Origin: Paracoccaceae bacterium
GTDB taxonomy: Bacteria > Pseudomonadota > Alphaproteobacteria > Rhodobacterales > Rhodobacteraceae
DNA: 64,000 nt
NCBI GenBank assembly: GCA_024742705.1
Contig: JANSXZ010000012.1
Span: forward strand, 40,298 to 104,297
Direction: 5' to 3'
Shown here: positions 25,523 through 34,024 of the stretch, one piece after another
How positions within the stretch are numbered: position 1 is the first letter of the stretch
Layout of the letters: each line of letters starts with the position of its first letter
Translations under genes and position numbers: made by a program
The notes under the pieces: model-generated
The model's input: only the letters and a program-made list of their open reading frames with translations
What the model was told of the DNA's origin: nothing
The model's database searches: none

Positions 25523-27187
25523 TCACTCGGCCGCCATGGTTTGCGCGGGATAGAGCGCTGCCTTGAACGGGGCGAGCCCCAGACGGCGGCAGGTGTGCAG
25601 GAAGGTTTCTTCGGGGCTGGTGCGCAGATCGAGATAGGCGTGGACCAGGCGTTCGATGGCGGGCACGATCTCGTCGGCGGCGAAGCCGGGGCCGGCGCGT
25701 TCGCCGATCGCGGCGGTTTCGGTGTGATCGCCGCCCAGCGTGATCTGGTAGTTTTCGACGCCGGCGCGGTCGAGACCGAGGATGCCGATGTGGCCGACAT
25801 GGTGGTGCCCGCAGGCGTTGATGCAGCCCGATATCTTGATCTTGAGCGGGCCGATGTCGTGTTCGAGTTTCAGCGTTTCGAAGCGGGTTGCGATTTGCTG
25901 GGCAACGGGGATCGAACGTGCGGTGGCCAGCGCGCAGTAGTCCATGCCGGGGCAGGCGATGATGTCGGAGATCAGGCCGATGTTCGCCGTGGCCAGATCG
26001 GCGTCGCGCAGGGCGGCGTGCAGCGCCGGCAGATCGGCGCGGTGCACGTGCGGCAGGATGACGTTCTGTTCGTGGCTGATGCGCAGTTCGTCGTATCCGA
26101 AGGTTTCGGCGAGATCGGCCAAGGCGCGCATCTGGGCCGCGGTTGCGTCGCCGGGCGTGGCGCCGGGTTTCTTGAGGGAGATCGAAACGATGGCGTGATC
26201 GGACGATCGATGGGCACTGAGGTTGGTATCGGACCAGGCGCGGAACACCGGATCGGCGTCGCGCGCGCGCTGGAAGGCGGTGGTGTCGCCCTGGCGCAGT
26301 GCGGGTGGCGCGAAGGCTGTGTACAGATCCGCCAGAAGCCTCTGATCCGCGCCCTTGAAGGTGGGGCGGCGCCGGGCGAATTCGGCTTCGGTGAGGCTGC
26401 GGATCCGGTCGATGCCGTTCTCGTGCACCGTTATCTTGATGCGGGCCTTGTATTTGTTGTCGCGCCGGCCGAGCAGGTTGTAGACGGCGACGATGGCTTC
26501 GAGATAGGCCAGCAGATCGGCTTCGGGCAGGAAGTCGCGGATCACCTGGCCGATCATCGGGGTGCGTCCGAGGCCGCCGCCGACCAGCACCTCGAAGCCG
26601 CGCGCGCCGTCGCGTTCGCGCAGGCGCAGGCCGATGTCATGGGCGCGGATCACGGCCCTGTCGGCGGTGGCGCCGGTGACGGCAATCTTGAACTTGCGGC
26701 CCAGAAACTGGAATTCGGGATGGTCGGTTGACCATTGACGGATCAGTTCCGCATAGGGGCGCGGATCGGCCACCTCATCGGCGGCGGCCCCGGCGAAATG
26801 ATCGGCGGTGACATTGCGGATGGTGTTGCCCGAGGTCTGGATGGCGTGCAGGCCGACCTGGGCCAGCGCGTCCAGCATATCTGGCACGTCGCGCAGTTTC
26901 GGCCAGTTGTACTGGATGTTCTGGCGGGTGGTGAAGTGGCCATAGCCCTTGTCCCAACGCTGGGCCAGATGCGCCAGCATCCGCATCTGGGCGCTGTTGA
27001 GCGTGCCGTAGGGGATCGCCACGCGCAACATGTAGGCGTGCAGTTGCAGGTAGAGCCCGTTCATCAGGCGCAGGGGTTTGAATTCGTCTTCGGTGAGCGC
27101 GCCGGAAATGCGGCGTTCGACCTGGGCGCGGAACTGGGCGTTGCGTTCGGCCAGAAAGGCGGTGTCGAAATCGGAATACTTATACAT
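25523..27187 (-). CDS. cysI: Nitrite/sulfite reductase hemoprotein (assimilatory sulfite reductase)
   Basis: 554 residues. The siroheme-[4Fe-4S] ligands are C412 and C418 (CPGMDYC) and C455 and C459 (GCINACGHHH). The two ferredoxin-like half-domains contain GYGHFTTRQNIQYNWP and RISHEQNVILPHV, and FEVLVGGGLGRTPM is the conserved mid-domain. It reduces sulfite to sulfide with six electrons; without a flavoprotein partner gene (cysJ) in the operon it probably takes them from ferredoxin, or through DUF2849/DUF934 partners. The start overlaps the DUF2849 stop by 8 bp and cysH follows after 4 bp. Confidence 0.95.
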   Translation of the reverse strand: MYKYSDFDTAFLAERNAQFRAQVERRISGALTEDEFKPLRLMNGLYLQLHAYMLRVAIPYGTLNSAQMRMLAHLAQRWDKGYGHFTTRQNIQYNWPKLRDVPDMLDALAQVGLHAIQTSGNTIRNVTADHFAGAAADEVADPRPYAELIRQWSTDHPEFQFLGRKFKIAVTGATADRAVIRAHDIGLRLRERDGARGFEVLVGGGLGRTPMIGQVIRDFLPEADLLAYLEAIVAVYNLLGRRDNKYKARIKITVHENGIDRIRSLTEAEFARRRPTFKGADQRLLADLYTAFAPPALRQGDTTAFQRARDADPVFRAWSDTNLSAHRSSDHAIVSISLKKPGATPGDATAAQMRALADLAETFGYDELRISHEQNVILPHVHRADLPALHAALRDADLATANIGLISDIIACPGMDYCALATARSIPVAQQIATRFETLKLEHDIGPLKIKISGCINACGHHHVGHIGILGLDRAGVENYQITLGGDHTETAAIGERAGPGFAADEIVPAIERLVHAYLDLRTSPEETFLHTCRRLGLAPFKAALYPAQTMAAE

Positions 27188-27491
27188 CGTGCGTCTCTGC
27201 CTGTTTGCCGTGGGCGTGGTTCGAGGGACCGGTGGCGCGGAATGCCTCGCGGAAATGCACCGGAGCGGGGCCGCGGGTGCCGGCGGTGACGTCGGCCAGA
27301 TAGGCGCCGACCGCGCGGTCTTGCTGGCGGGCGGCGTCGAGCAGGCGGATCTGGGCCTCGGCTTCGTCCGAGATGATCTCTGCCTGTGCGAGGCTGCGCA
27401 CCCATGTGCCGTCGGCGGCCATGTAGATCACGTCGCCGAGCAGCAGGTCATTGGCGGTAACGACCTTCGGGGTGAAAGCTTTGGGCATCAT
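27180..27491 (-). CDS. DUF2849 protein of the sulfite reduction operon
   Basis: 103 residues. MPKAFTPKVVTANDLLLGDV and WVRSLAQAEII followed by AEAQIRLLDAARQQ match DUF2849, a small alphaproteobacterial family found between cysG and cysI. No catalytic residues are visible; an accessory or regulatory role in sulfite reduction is inferred from position only. The first ATG overlaps the cysG stop (ATGA); a second ATG follows immediately and either may be used. The 3' end overlaps cysI. Confidence 0.85.
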   Translation of the reverse strand: MMPKAFTPKVVTANDLLLGDVIYMAADGTWVRSLAQAEIISDEAEAQIRLLDAARQQDRAVGAYLADVTAGTRGPAPVHFREAFRATGPSNHAHGKQAETHDV

Positions 27492-28936
27492 GCAAGCTCC
27501 TGTTGCGGGGCGGGCCGGAGGCCGGCGCCCGTTGGAATGTGGGCGGGTGGTGGCGTTTGCCCGGCCCCTGTGGCGGCGGCAAGCGCCGCCCGCGGGGCCA
27601 GCCCCAGGAATGTGAGCGCAGGCCCGCCGGGGGCCGCCTGCGCCAGGTCGGCGGGCAGCCGGTCAAGCGTGGTGGCGATCACCCGCTGATCGGGGCGCGA
27701 GGCGTTTTCGATCACCGTGACCGGTGTGGCGCGATCGGCCCCCTGCATCAGCAACCGTCCCTGGATGAAACGTGCCGATTTCTTGCCCATGTAGATCGCC
27801 GCGACGGCACCCGGCCGGGCCAGCGCGCGCCAGTCGTGATCGGCGAAACCCTTCATGTCGTGTCCGGTGATAAACCGGACCGAAGTGTTGCGACCCCGAC
27901 GCGTGAGGCTTTGGCCGATGGTGGCCACGGCGGCCGACGCCGAGGTGATGCCTGGCACGATGTGAAAGCCGATACCGCTGGCGTCGCAGGCGTCCATTTC
28001 CTCGTCGAGCCGGCCAAAGACCGTGGCGTCGCCCGACTTCAGGCGCACCACCTGCGCACCGGCGCGGGCGTGTTCGACGATCAGCGCGTTGATTTCGCTC
28101 TGGGGCATGGCCGGGCCAAAGCCCTCCTTGCCGGCGTCGATCAGGATTGCCTCGCGGCGGGCCAGCTCAAGGATCTGCGGCGAGATCAGGCGGTCGTGGA
28201 TCACCACGTCGGCGGTGTCGAGCGCGCGCCGCGCCTTCAGCGTCAGAAGCTCGGGGTCGCCGGGGCCGGCCCCCACAAAGATCACATGGCCGGGGCCGCT
28301 GGCCGTATCGAGGTAGCGCACCAGCAGATCGTCGAGCGCCGCGCGGGTGGCTTTTTCGCCCCCGGCCAGGGCCCGCGGGCCGGCATCAAAATAGTAGTCG
28401 CGCCAGAAATCGCGGCGCGTGCGGCCGGCCGGCAAGGCCTCGGCCATGCGGCGGAAAGCCTTGCCGATCCGCGCGAGCGTGCCCATCCCGACCGGCAGGC
28501 GCGCTTCCAGATCCGCCTTGATCGCGCGCGCCAGAACCGGGGCGGCGCCTTCGGTGCCGATTGCCACGGTCACCGGATCGCGATCGACGATTGCAGGGGT
28601 GATGAACTGGCTGTCGGCCAGGTTGTCGACAACGTTTACCAGCGCGCCATCGGCCCGGGCGAGGCCGGCGGTGCGCGCGTCTTCTTGCGGATCCTCGTCG
28701 GCGGCATAAAACAGCGCGGCGCAGAGCGCGTCGCCCGGCTGCATCGCGCGGCGCACCAGCCGCAACCGGCCCGTATCCGCCCAATCGACGATCTGAGCGG
28801 CAGGATCGGGCGAAAACACCGTCAGATGCGCCTCGGTCTTGAACAGCAGCCGCAGTTTGGCCAATGCGGCCTCGCCGCCGCCCGAAACCACGACGCGGCG
28901 GCCCGCGATCGCGAGGAAGATGGGGAAATGCTGCAT
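27488..28936 (-). CDS. cysG: Siroheme synthase (fused dehydrogenase-ferrochelatase and uroporphyrinogen III methyltransferase)
   Basis: 482 residues from an ATG preceded by GGAAGGG. The N-terminal CysG^B part has an NAD-binding motif, RRVVVSGGGEAALAKLRLL, and the dimerisation region. The C-terminal SAM methyltransferase (CysG^A/CobA) has VIFVGAGPGDPELLTLKA, DAGKEGFGPAMPQ, VVRLKSGDATVFGR, PGITSASAA and YMGKK. It makes the siroheme that cysI needs, starting from uroporphyrinogen III. It is the first gene of the operon and so is directly under the shared promoter region facing the Lrp gene. The ~35 residues after the methyltransferase core are Ala/Pro-rich and not conserved. Confidence 0.95.
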   Translation of the reverse strand: MQHFPIFLAIAGRRVVVSGGGEAALAKLRLLFKTEAHLTVFSPDPAAQIVDWADTGRLRLVRRAMQPGDALCAALFYAADEDPQEDARTAGLARADGALVNVVDNLADSQFITPAIVDRDPVTVAIGTEGAAPVLARAIKADLEARLPVGMGTLARIGKAFRRMAEALPAGRTRRDFWRDYYFDAGPRALAGGEKATRAALDDLLVRYLDTASGPGHVIFVGAGPGDPELLTLKARRALDTADVVIHDRLISPQILELARREAILIDAGKEGFGPAMPQSEINALIVEHARAGAQVVRLKSGDATVFGRLDEEMDACDASGIGFHIVPGITSASAAVATIGQSLTRRGRNTSVRFITGHDMKGFADHDWRALARPGAVAAIYMGKKSARFIQGRLLMQGADRATPVTVIENASRPDQRVIATTLDRLPADLAQAAPGGPALTFLGLAPRAALAAATGAGQTPPPAHIPTGAGLRPAPQQELA

Positions 28937-29103
28937 CTGCGGACCCTTCCAGATTGTACCGACGCGCCTTGGTCCGGCACGCTGTGATCTGCAATATAGG
29001 ATAATCTTCTGTTTTGACGCCATATGCCTTTGCAATTAAGAAATTTGTCCTGAATTATGGGGGCGTGAAGTGACGATTGCTTTCAATGCGGGGGAGATAA
29101 GGA
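28937..29103. promoter_or_regulatory. Divergent promoter region between cysG and the Lrp-type regulator
   Basis: 167 bp, clearly A/T-rich for this genome, with TGCAAT repeated in the same orientation at 28990 and 29031 (41 bp apart, about four helical turns). The surrounding sequences are GCAATATAGGATAATCTTC and GCAATTAAGAAATTTGTCC. These are plausible multimeric Lrp binding sites, since Lrp proteins bind phased A/T-rich sites and usually control the adjacent divergent gene. Confidence 0.5.
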
Positions 29104-29565
29104 ATGTCGGTCCGGCTGGACGAGACGGACAGGAAGATCCTGTCGGAGTTGCAAAACGATGCGGGCCAGTCGCTGGACGACATCGCCCGCAAGGTGGGGG
29201 CGTCGCGCACGCCGGTCTGGAACCGGATGCGCAAGATGCGCGAGGCCGGATTGATCGGGCGGACCACCGTGGTTCTGGATGCCGAGGCGCTGGGGTTCGA
29301 GGCGTGTTTTTTCGTTTTGATCCGCACATCGGAACACGACGCCGGGTGGCAAAAGGCGTTCCTGAAGGCATTGCAGGACCGGCCCGAGGTGCAGGAGGCG
29401 CATCGCCTGGCGGGGGATATCGATTACATCCTGAAGGTTCGGGTGCGCAATGCGCGCGCCTACGATGCATTCTACCAGGCGCTGATTTCCGAGGTGCGGG
29501 TGCACAATGTGACCGCGTTGCTGTCGATGGAGGAGATCAAGTCGACCACGCTTTTGCCGCTGTGA
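29104..29565 (+). CDS. Lrp/AsnC family regulator, divergent from the sulfate assimilation operon
   Basis: 153 residues. The N-terminal winged helix-turn-helix is LDETDRKILSELQNDAGQSL, then DIARKVGASRTPVWNRMRKM. The C-terminal RAM (ligand-binding) domain has FVLIRTSEHDAGW, RLAGDIDYILKV and NVTALLSMEEIKSTTLLPL. The position suggests it activates the cysG-DUF2849-cysI-cysH-DUF934 operon in response to a sulfur amino acid; related cysteine-responsive Lrp proteins exist. It is preceded by GGGGGAGATAAGGA. It is followed by an intergenic repeat and the convergent P450 gene. Confidence 0.9.
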   Translation: MSVRLDETDRKILSELQNDAGQSLDDIARKVGASRTPVWNRMRKMREAGLIGRTTVVLDAEALGFEACFFVLIRTSEHDAGWQKAFLKALQDRPEVQEAHRLAGDIDYILKVRVRNARAYDAFYQALISEVRVHNVTALLSMEEIKSTTLLPL

Positions 29566-29595
29566 CCGGGCGTCGGCGCGGGTGACGCGGACGGG

Positions 29596-29637
29596 AGCCT
29601 CCGGCGGGGATACTTTCAGCGAAAGGAAGCCGGCGCG
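29596..29637 (+). repeat. Intergenic repeat copy 5
   Basis: GCCTCCGGCGGGGATACTTT followed by CAGCGAAAGGAAGCCGGCGC. It lies between the convergent ends of the Lrp gene and the P450 gene, 30 bp after the Lrp stop. The core GATAcTTT...GCGAAAGGAAG matches copy 3. Confidence 0.75.
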
Positions 29638-29642
29638 GGGCG

Positions 29643-30812
29643 CTATAACCGGACCGGCAGCGTTTCGAGGCCGTGGAAGTGATAGGTATCGGCGTAGCGT
29701 GCGGGGCCGTCGGCGCGCAGACCGGGACAACGGCGCATCAACGTGGCGAGCGCGATCCGCAGTTCCAGACGTGCCAGCGCGGCGCCAAGGCAGAAATGCG
29801 GGCCGCCACCGAGGGCGAGGTGCGGGTGCACCGGCCTGGCGGGATTGAAGCGCGCGGGGTCGGGCCAGATGGCGGGATCGTGATTTGCCGCGCCCAGCAC
29901 GAGCGCGACCCGGTCGCCGCGGATGAACCTGTGGCCGGCGATTTCGGCGGTTTCGGTGGCGTATCGGGTGAAGATGTGCAGTGGCGGGTCGGCGCGCAGG
30001 ATTTCTTCGGGCAGGCCGGGGGTTTCGGGGTCTGCCGGGCCATGGGCGAGCAGCAGGCGGACGCCGTTGCCCAGGGCGTGGACCGTGGCCTCGTGCCCGG
30101 CGTTGAGCAAGAGGATGCAGGTGGAGATCATTTCCGCCTGGCTGAGCCTGTCGCCATCGGCCTGGGCGGCGATCAGGTGGGACAGCAGATCGTCACCCGG
30201 CGCGCGCTGCCGGTCGGCGATGCGGCGGCGCAGGAAGGCGGTGAATTCCGTGGCGGCGCGGGCTGCCGCATTTTCTGTCTGCCGGGTACGGCGGGCCTGG
30301 TACATCGCCACCATTGAACCGGACCATCGCAGCAGATCGGGTGCATCGCTGTCGGGTAGGCCCAGAAGGCGGGCGATGACGATGACTGGAACGCGCTGGC
30401 AATAGGCTGGCAGCAGATCGAAGCGGGTTTGCGGGAAATTGTCGATCAGATCGTGGCACAGATGTTCGACCGAGGGTGCCAGCGCGGCGATGCGAACCGG
30501 GGTGAAGGCCCGTTGCACGAGGCCGCGCAGGCGCGTGTGGCGGGGCGGTTCGATTTCCAGAAGGCTGTGGTCCTCGACCGCGTAGAAAGGCAACAGGTGC
30601 GGTGGGCGGGGCGGGCTGTGTTCGGGCGGCGCGACGCGGCTGAAGCGGCGGTCGCGCAGCAGGCTGTGCACCAGGCCGTGCGACAGGGCGGCCGGCATGT
30701 CGTAATCGTGCCACCAGACCAGCGCGCCACCGGCATTGCGCGCGGCGGCATATGCGGGGTAGGGATTCTGGACGAAGGCGGGATCGGTGGGAGATTGGCG
30801 AAAGACATGCAT
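29643..30812 (-). CDS. Cytochrome P450
   Basis: 389 residues, a soluble bacterial class I size. The haem-thiolate loop is LGGGPHFCLGAALARLE with the ligand cysteine near residue 340. The I-helix oxygen-activation motif is LLNAGHEATVHALGNG, atypical in having E-A-T instead of D/E-T-T. The C-helix and Arg region includes HTRLRGLVQRAFTP, and the K-helix motif appears as EEILRADPPLHIFTR. It needs a ferredoxin and reductase partner; none is adjacent. The substrate is unknown, though the CYP153/CYP107-like general class is possible. The start ATG (MHVFRQS) is the only sensible one; the open frame continuing upstream is antisense to the histidine kinase. It is divergent from dctB, 57 bp apart. Confidence 0.93.
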   Translation of the reverse strand: MHVFRQSPTDPAFVQNPYPAYAAARNAGGALVWWHDYDMPAALSHGLVHSLLRDRRFSRVAPPEHSPPRPPHLLPFYAVEDHSLLEIEPPRHTRLRGLVQRAFTPVRIAALAPSVEHLCHDLIDNFPQTRFDLLPAYCQRVPVIVIARLLGLPDSDAPDLLRWSGSMVAMYQARRTRQTENAAARAATEFTAFLRRRIADRQRAPGDDLLSHLIAAQADGDRLSQAEMISTCILLLNAGHEATVHALGNGVRLLLAHGPADPETPGLPEEILRADPPLHIFTRYATETAEIAGHRFIRGDRVALVLGAANHDPAIWPDPARFNPARPVHPHLALGGGPHFCLGAALARLELRIALATLMRRCPGLRADGPARYADTYHFHGLETLPVRL

Positions 30813-30869
30813 GCATCGGTTTTCGGCCGTCGCTCTGGTCAAGGCAAGGGGGTCTGATAGGGTTCGGTC

Positions 30870-32624
30870 ATGACGCCTTTTTTCATGTCGCTGGAACGAA
30901 GCCTGGTGGCCTTTGCGCTGGGTGTGGCGGTGTTGACCGGTGCGGTCTGGCATTTCGGATATGACCGGGCGCTGGACCAGTTGTCGCTGCAGGCCGAGGC
31001 CGATCTGGCACTGGCCAGCGACCGGCTGAGCGCGCAGTTGCGCCGCTACCGCGAACTGGCGGTGCTGATGGCCGATCATCCCGGTTTGCGCGGACTGGAA
31101 GTGCCTGACCGTTTGGCCGAGGCCGAGGCGCTGTTGGTCGAGGTGGCCGACAAGACCGGCGCGCTGGACGTGATGCTTGTGGGGGCTGCCGGGCGGGTGT
31201 CGGTCAGCGCGCGCGGTCCGATCGGGCGCGACATGGCGGCCGAACCTGCGGTGCGGCGCGCGATGCAGGGCGCGCTGGGCGCGAGCCACGGGATCGACAG
31301 GGTTCTGGCGCGGCGGGCCTACCGCTATGCCTCGCCGGTTTTCGACGCGGCGGGCAAGGTCGAGGCGGCGCTGGTGGTGCTGGTGAATGTCGACACTGTC
31401 GAGCAGACGTGGCGGGGCAGCACCCCGGCCGTTCTGTTTTCCGACCGCCAGGGTGAGGTTTTTATCGCCAACCGCTCCGAGTTGCTGTTCTGGCGGCGGC
31501 CCGAAGGGCAGCCGGGGCTGTTCCCACCGGATGGCACACCCTTGCCGTTCCGGGCGGATCTGCGCGGCGGCCACGAGATCTGGCGTGTGGGATGGGGGCC
31601 CTATCTGCCCGGGCGTGCGCTGCACCTGGCGCGCGATCTGCCGGTTATCGGCTTTACCGGCGAGGTTCTGGTGGATCTGGCGCCGGCGCGGCGGATCGCG
31701 GCGCTGCAGGCGGCGGCGGTGGCCGCGCTGTGCCTGGCCTTTGGTGCGCTGCTGTTTCTGGCGACCGAGCGGCGGCGCGCCCTGTCGCGCGCCAACGCCG
31801 TGCTGGAGAGCCGCGTTGCCGCGCGCACCGTTGCGCTGACCGAAACCAACGCGGCCTTGCGGCGCGAGGTGGCCGAACGCCAGGAGGCCGAGGCGGCATT
31901 GACGCGGGCGCAGGCCGAACTGGTGCAGGCCGGAAAGCTGAGCGCGCTGGGCCAGATGTCGGCGGGGATCAGCCATGAGTTGAACCAGCCGCTGATGGCG
32001 ATCCAGAGCTTTGCCGACAATGCGACGCAGTTTCTGGACCGGGGCCGGACCGATGTGGCGGAGAGCAATCTGCGCCGGATTTCCGATCTGGCGCGGCGGA
32101 TGGGCCGGATCATCCGCAACCTGCGGGCTTTCGCGCGCCAGGAGAGCGAGGCGGCGACGCGGGTCAACCTTGTGGCGGTTCTGGATTCGGCGCTGGAACT
32201 GGTGGAGGCGCGGCTGGCGCGCGAGGGGGTTGCGTTGCGCTGGCGTCCGCCGCCGGAGCCGGTGTGGGTGCGCGGCGGCGAAGTGCGGTTGGGGCAGGTG
32301 TTTGTCAACCTGATCACCAATGCCGCGGATGCGATGGCCGAACAATCGGGCAAGGCAATCCGTCTGACATTGATCGAGGAAGAGGCGCGGGTGCGCGTGG
32401 AAGTTGCCGATACCGGGCCGGGCATCGCCGAGCCGGAGCGTATGTTCGATCCGTTCTACACCACCAAGGAGGTCGGGGCTTCGGAGGGCATGGGATTGGG
32501 ATTGTCGATCTCATACGGTCTGGTGCAGAGTTTCGGGGGTGCGATCCGAGGCCACAACGGGCCCGAAGGCGGAGCGGTGATGACGGTGGAATTGGAACGT
32601 TGGCAGATGGAGGTGGCCGCGTGA
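30870..32624 (+). CDS. dctB: DctB-like sensor histidine kinase
   Basis: 584 residues. TM1 is at about 11-29, a periplasmic double-PAS-like sensor region at about 30-270 (AVLMADHPGLRGL, RAYRYASPVFDAAGKVEAA) and TM2 at about 272-292. A coiled-coil linker (RVAARTVALTETNAALRREV) leads to the HisKA domain with the phosphoacceptor H369 in ISHELNQPLMAIQSFADNAT. The ATPase has N, G1 and G2 boxes (FVNLITNAADAMAE, VADTGPGIAEPERMFDPFYT, GMGLGLSISYGLVQSFGG). It senses C4-dicarboxylates in the family. It pairs with the regulator 118 bp downstream and the TRAP genes beyond. The first ATG is used; a second lies five codons on. Confidence 0.93.
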   Translation: MTPFFMSLERSLVAFALGVAVLTGAVWHFGYDRALDQLSLQAEADLALASDRLSAQLRRYRELAVLMADHPGLRGLEVPDRLAEAEALLVEVADKTGALDVMLVGAAGRVSVSARGPIGRDMAAEPAVRRAMQGALGASHGIDRVLARRAYRYASPVFDAAGKVEAALVVLVNVDTVEQTWRGSTPAVLFSDRQGEVFIANRSELLFWRRPEGQPGLFPPDGTPLPFRADLRGGHEIWRVGWGPYLPGRALHLARDLPVIGFTGEVLVDLAPARRIAALQAAAVAALCLAFGALLFLATERRRALSRANAVLESRVAARTVALTETNAALRREVAERQEAEAALTRAQAELVQAGKLSALGQMSAGISHELNQPLMAIQSFADNATQFLDRGRTDVAESNLRRISDLARRMGRIIRNLRAFARQESEAATRVNLVAVLDSALELVEARLAREGVALRWRPPPEPVWVRGGEVRLGQVFVNLITNAADAMAEQSGKAIRLTLIEEEARVRVEVADTGPGIAEPERMFDPFYTTKEVGASEGMGLGLSISYGLVQSFGGAIRGHNGPEGGAVMTVELERWQMEVAA

Positions 32625-32656
32625 ACCGCGCGGGTGCCGCGCCTGTGGCGGCGGCG

Positions 32657-32700
32657 GGAGCCTCCGGCGGGAGTTTATCCGGCAAGATGAAGCCTGAGGG
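32657..32700 (+). repeat. Intergenic repeat copy 6, between dctB and dctD
   Basis: GGAGCCTCCGGCGGGAGTTT followed by ATCCGGCAAGATGAAGCCTG. It fills much of the 118-bp gap between the two signalling genes, on the coding strand. Confidence 0.75.
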
Positions 32701-32742
32701 CGGTTCGGAGGGACGGGGCGCCGGGCGCGCGGGCGGGCGGGT

Positions 32743-33969
32743 ATGACGCCGGTTCTGGTGGTCGACGACGATGCGGCGGTGCGCGAGGCGCTGGTGCAGA
32801 CCCTGGAACTGGCCGGCTATGCGCCGGTGGCCGCGGCGTCATTCGTGGCGGCCAAGGATCATATCACCCGCGATTTCGGTGGGGTTATCGTTTCGGATAT
32901 CCGGATGCCGGGGCGCGACGGGTTTCATGTGCTGGGCTATGCGCGCGGGGTGGATCCCGAGTTGCCGGTGATCCTGTTGACTGGCGAGGGCGATATCCCG
33001 ATGGCGGTGCGGGCGATGGAGCAGGGGGCGTTCGATTTCCTGGAAAAACCCTGTGCCGCGCAGGATCTGATTGCGGTGCTGGCGCGGGCGCAGGCACGGC
33101 GGCGCGAGGTGCTGGAGGCGCGGGCGCAGGATATGGCGCGTGCGGCGGGCGATCCGGCGGCGCGGTTGATCTTCGGGGTGTCGCGGCAGGCGGATGCGTT
33201 GCGCGCGCGTGTGCGCCGGGTTGCGGCCACCGCGACGGAGGTTCTGGTGACCGGGGCGCCGGGTAGTGGGGTTTCGAAGATCGCCGAAGTGATTCACCTG
33301 TGTTCGGCGCGTTCGAAGGGGCCGTTCGAGAAGCGCGCGGCGGCCGGGTTGGACCGGGCCGGGCTGGACGAGGCGTTGCGGCTGAGCGCGGAAGGCAGCC
33401 TGTTTGTCGATGAACTTGCCGCCATGCCGCCGGACACGCAGATCGCGCTGATCGGTGTGCTTGAGGCCGGCGGCAGCGCGGTGCGTCTGATCGCCGGCAG
33501 CACCGCCGATCTGGGCGCCGCGCAGGAGGGCGGGCGGTTGCATCCCGATCTGTACTACCGGTTGCAGGTTCTGCCGGTGCGAATCCCGTCGCTGTCGGAG
33601 CGGCCCGAGGATATTCCGGTTCTGTTTCGCCATTATGTGGCGCAGGCCAGCGAACAGGCCGGTTTGCGCGCGCCCGAGATCACGCCCGATGTCATTGCCG
33701 GGCTGATGGCGCAGGACTGGCCGGGCAATGCGCGTGCGCTGATGTCGGCGGCGATGCGGTTTGCGCTGGGCTTGCAGGAGGCGGCGCAGCCGTCAGACGA
33801 ACTGGGCCTGGCCGAGCAGATGGCACAGATCGAGCGATCGCTGCTGGTGGCGGCGCTGCGCCAGTCGGGCGGGCAGGCGAGCGTGGCGGCCAGGGCGCTG
33901 AAACTGCCGCGCAAGACCTTTTACGACAAGCTGGCGAAGTATGCGATTCGGCCCGAATCGTTTCGGTAG
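32743..33969 (+). CDS. dctD: DctD/DctR-like response regulator with degenerate AAA+ domain lacking GAFTGA
   Basis: 408 residues. The receiver domain (1-120) has the acidic pocket VVDDD and phosphoacceptor D52 (VSDIRMPG), with T80 and K102 (LEKP). The central region keeps a Walker A-like GAPGSGVSK (171-179), Walker B SLFVDE (219-224) and WPGNARAL, but the segment that should hold the GAFTGA sigma-54-contact loop is shortened to about 25 residues (GPFEKRAAAGLDRAGLDEAL). The C-terminal Fis-type HTH (about 365-405) is ALRQSGGQASVAARALKLPR. So it is expected to bind DNA and act with sigma-70 RNA polymerase, as proposed for Rhodobacter capsulatus DctR. It controls the dctPQM genes downstream. Confidence 0.92.
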   Translation: MTPVLVVDDDAAVREALVQTLELAGYAPVAAASFVAAKDHITRDFGGVIVSDIRMPGRDGFHVLGYARGVDPELPVILLTGEGDIPMAVRAMEQGAFDFLEKPCAAQDLIAVLARAQARRREVLEARAQDMARAAGDPAARLIFGVSRQADALRARVRRVAATATEVLVTGAPGSGVSKIAEVIHLCSARSKGPFEKRAAAGLDRAGLDEALRLSAEGSLFVDELAAMPPDTQIALIGVLEAGGSAVRLIAGSTADLGAAQEGGRLHPDLYYRLQVLPVRIPSLSERPEDIPVLFRHYVAQASEQAGLRAPEITPDVIAGLMAQDWPGNARALMSAAMRFALGLQEAAQPSDELGLAEQMAQIERSLLVAALRQSGGQASVAARALKLPRKTFYDKLAKYAIRPESFR

Positions 33970-33973
33970 CGAA

Positions 33974-34024
33974 CTGTGCGGAAATCCGCACAGAAGAGCG
34001 AATCGCAGTGCGAAATTCCGCACA
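33974..34024. promoter_or_regulatory. Tandem palindromic operators upstream of dctP
   Basis: Site 1 (33974-33993) is CTGTGCGGAAATCCGCACAG, with perfect 9-bp arms. Site 2 (34007-34024) is AGTGCGAAATTCCGCACA, matching site 1 at 15 of 18 positions. The centres are 32 bp apart, three helical turns. They start 5 bp after the dctD stop and about 200 bp before dctP. They are probably binding sites for the DctD/DctR-like regulator. No sigma-54 (GG-N10-GC) promoter was found downstream, in line with the missing GAFTGA. Confidence 0.7.

Noticed and set aside
30813..32345. N-terminal extension of the P450 frame to 900 codons
   Set aside because: The extra part is antisense to the histidine kinase; the P450 family N-terminus begins at 30812.
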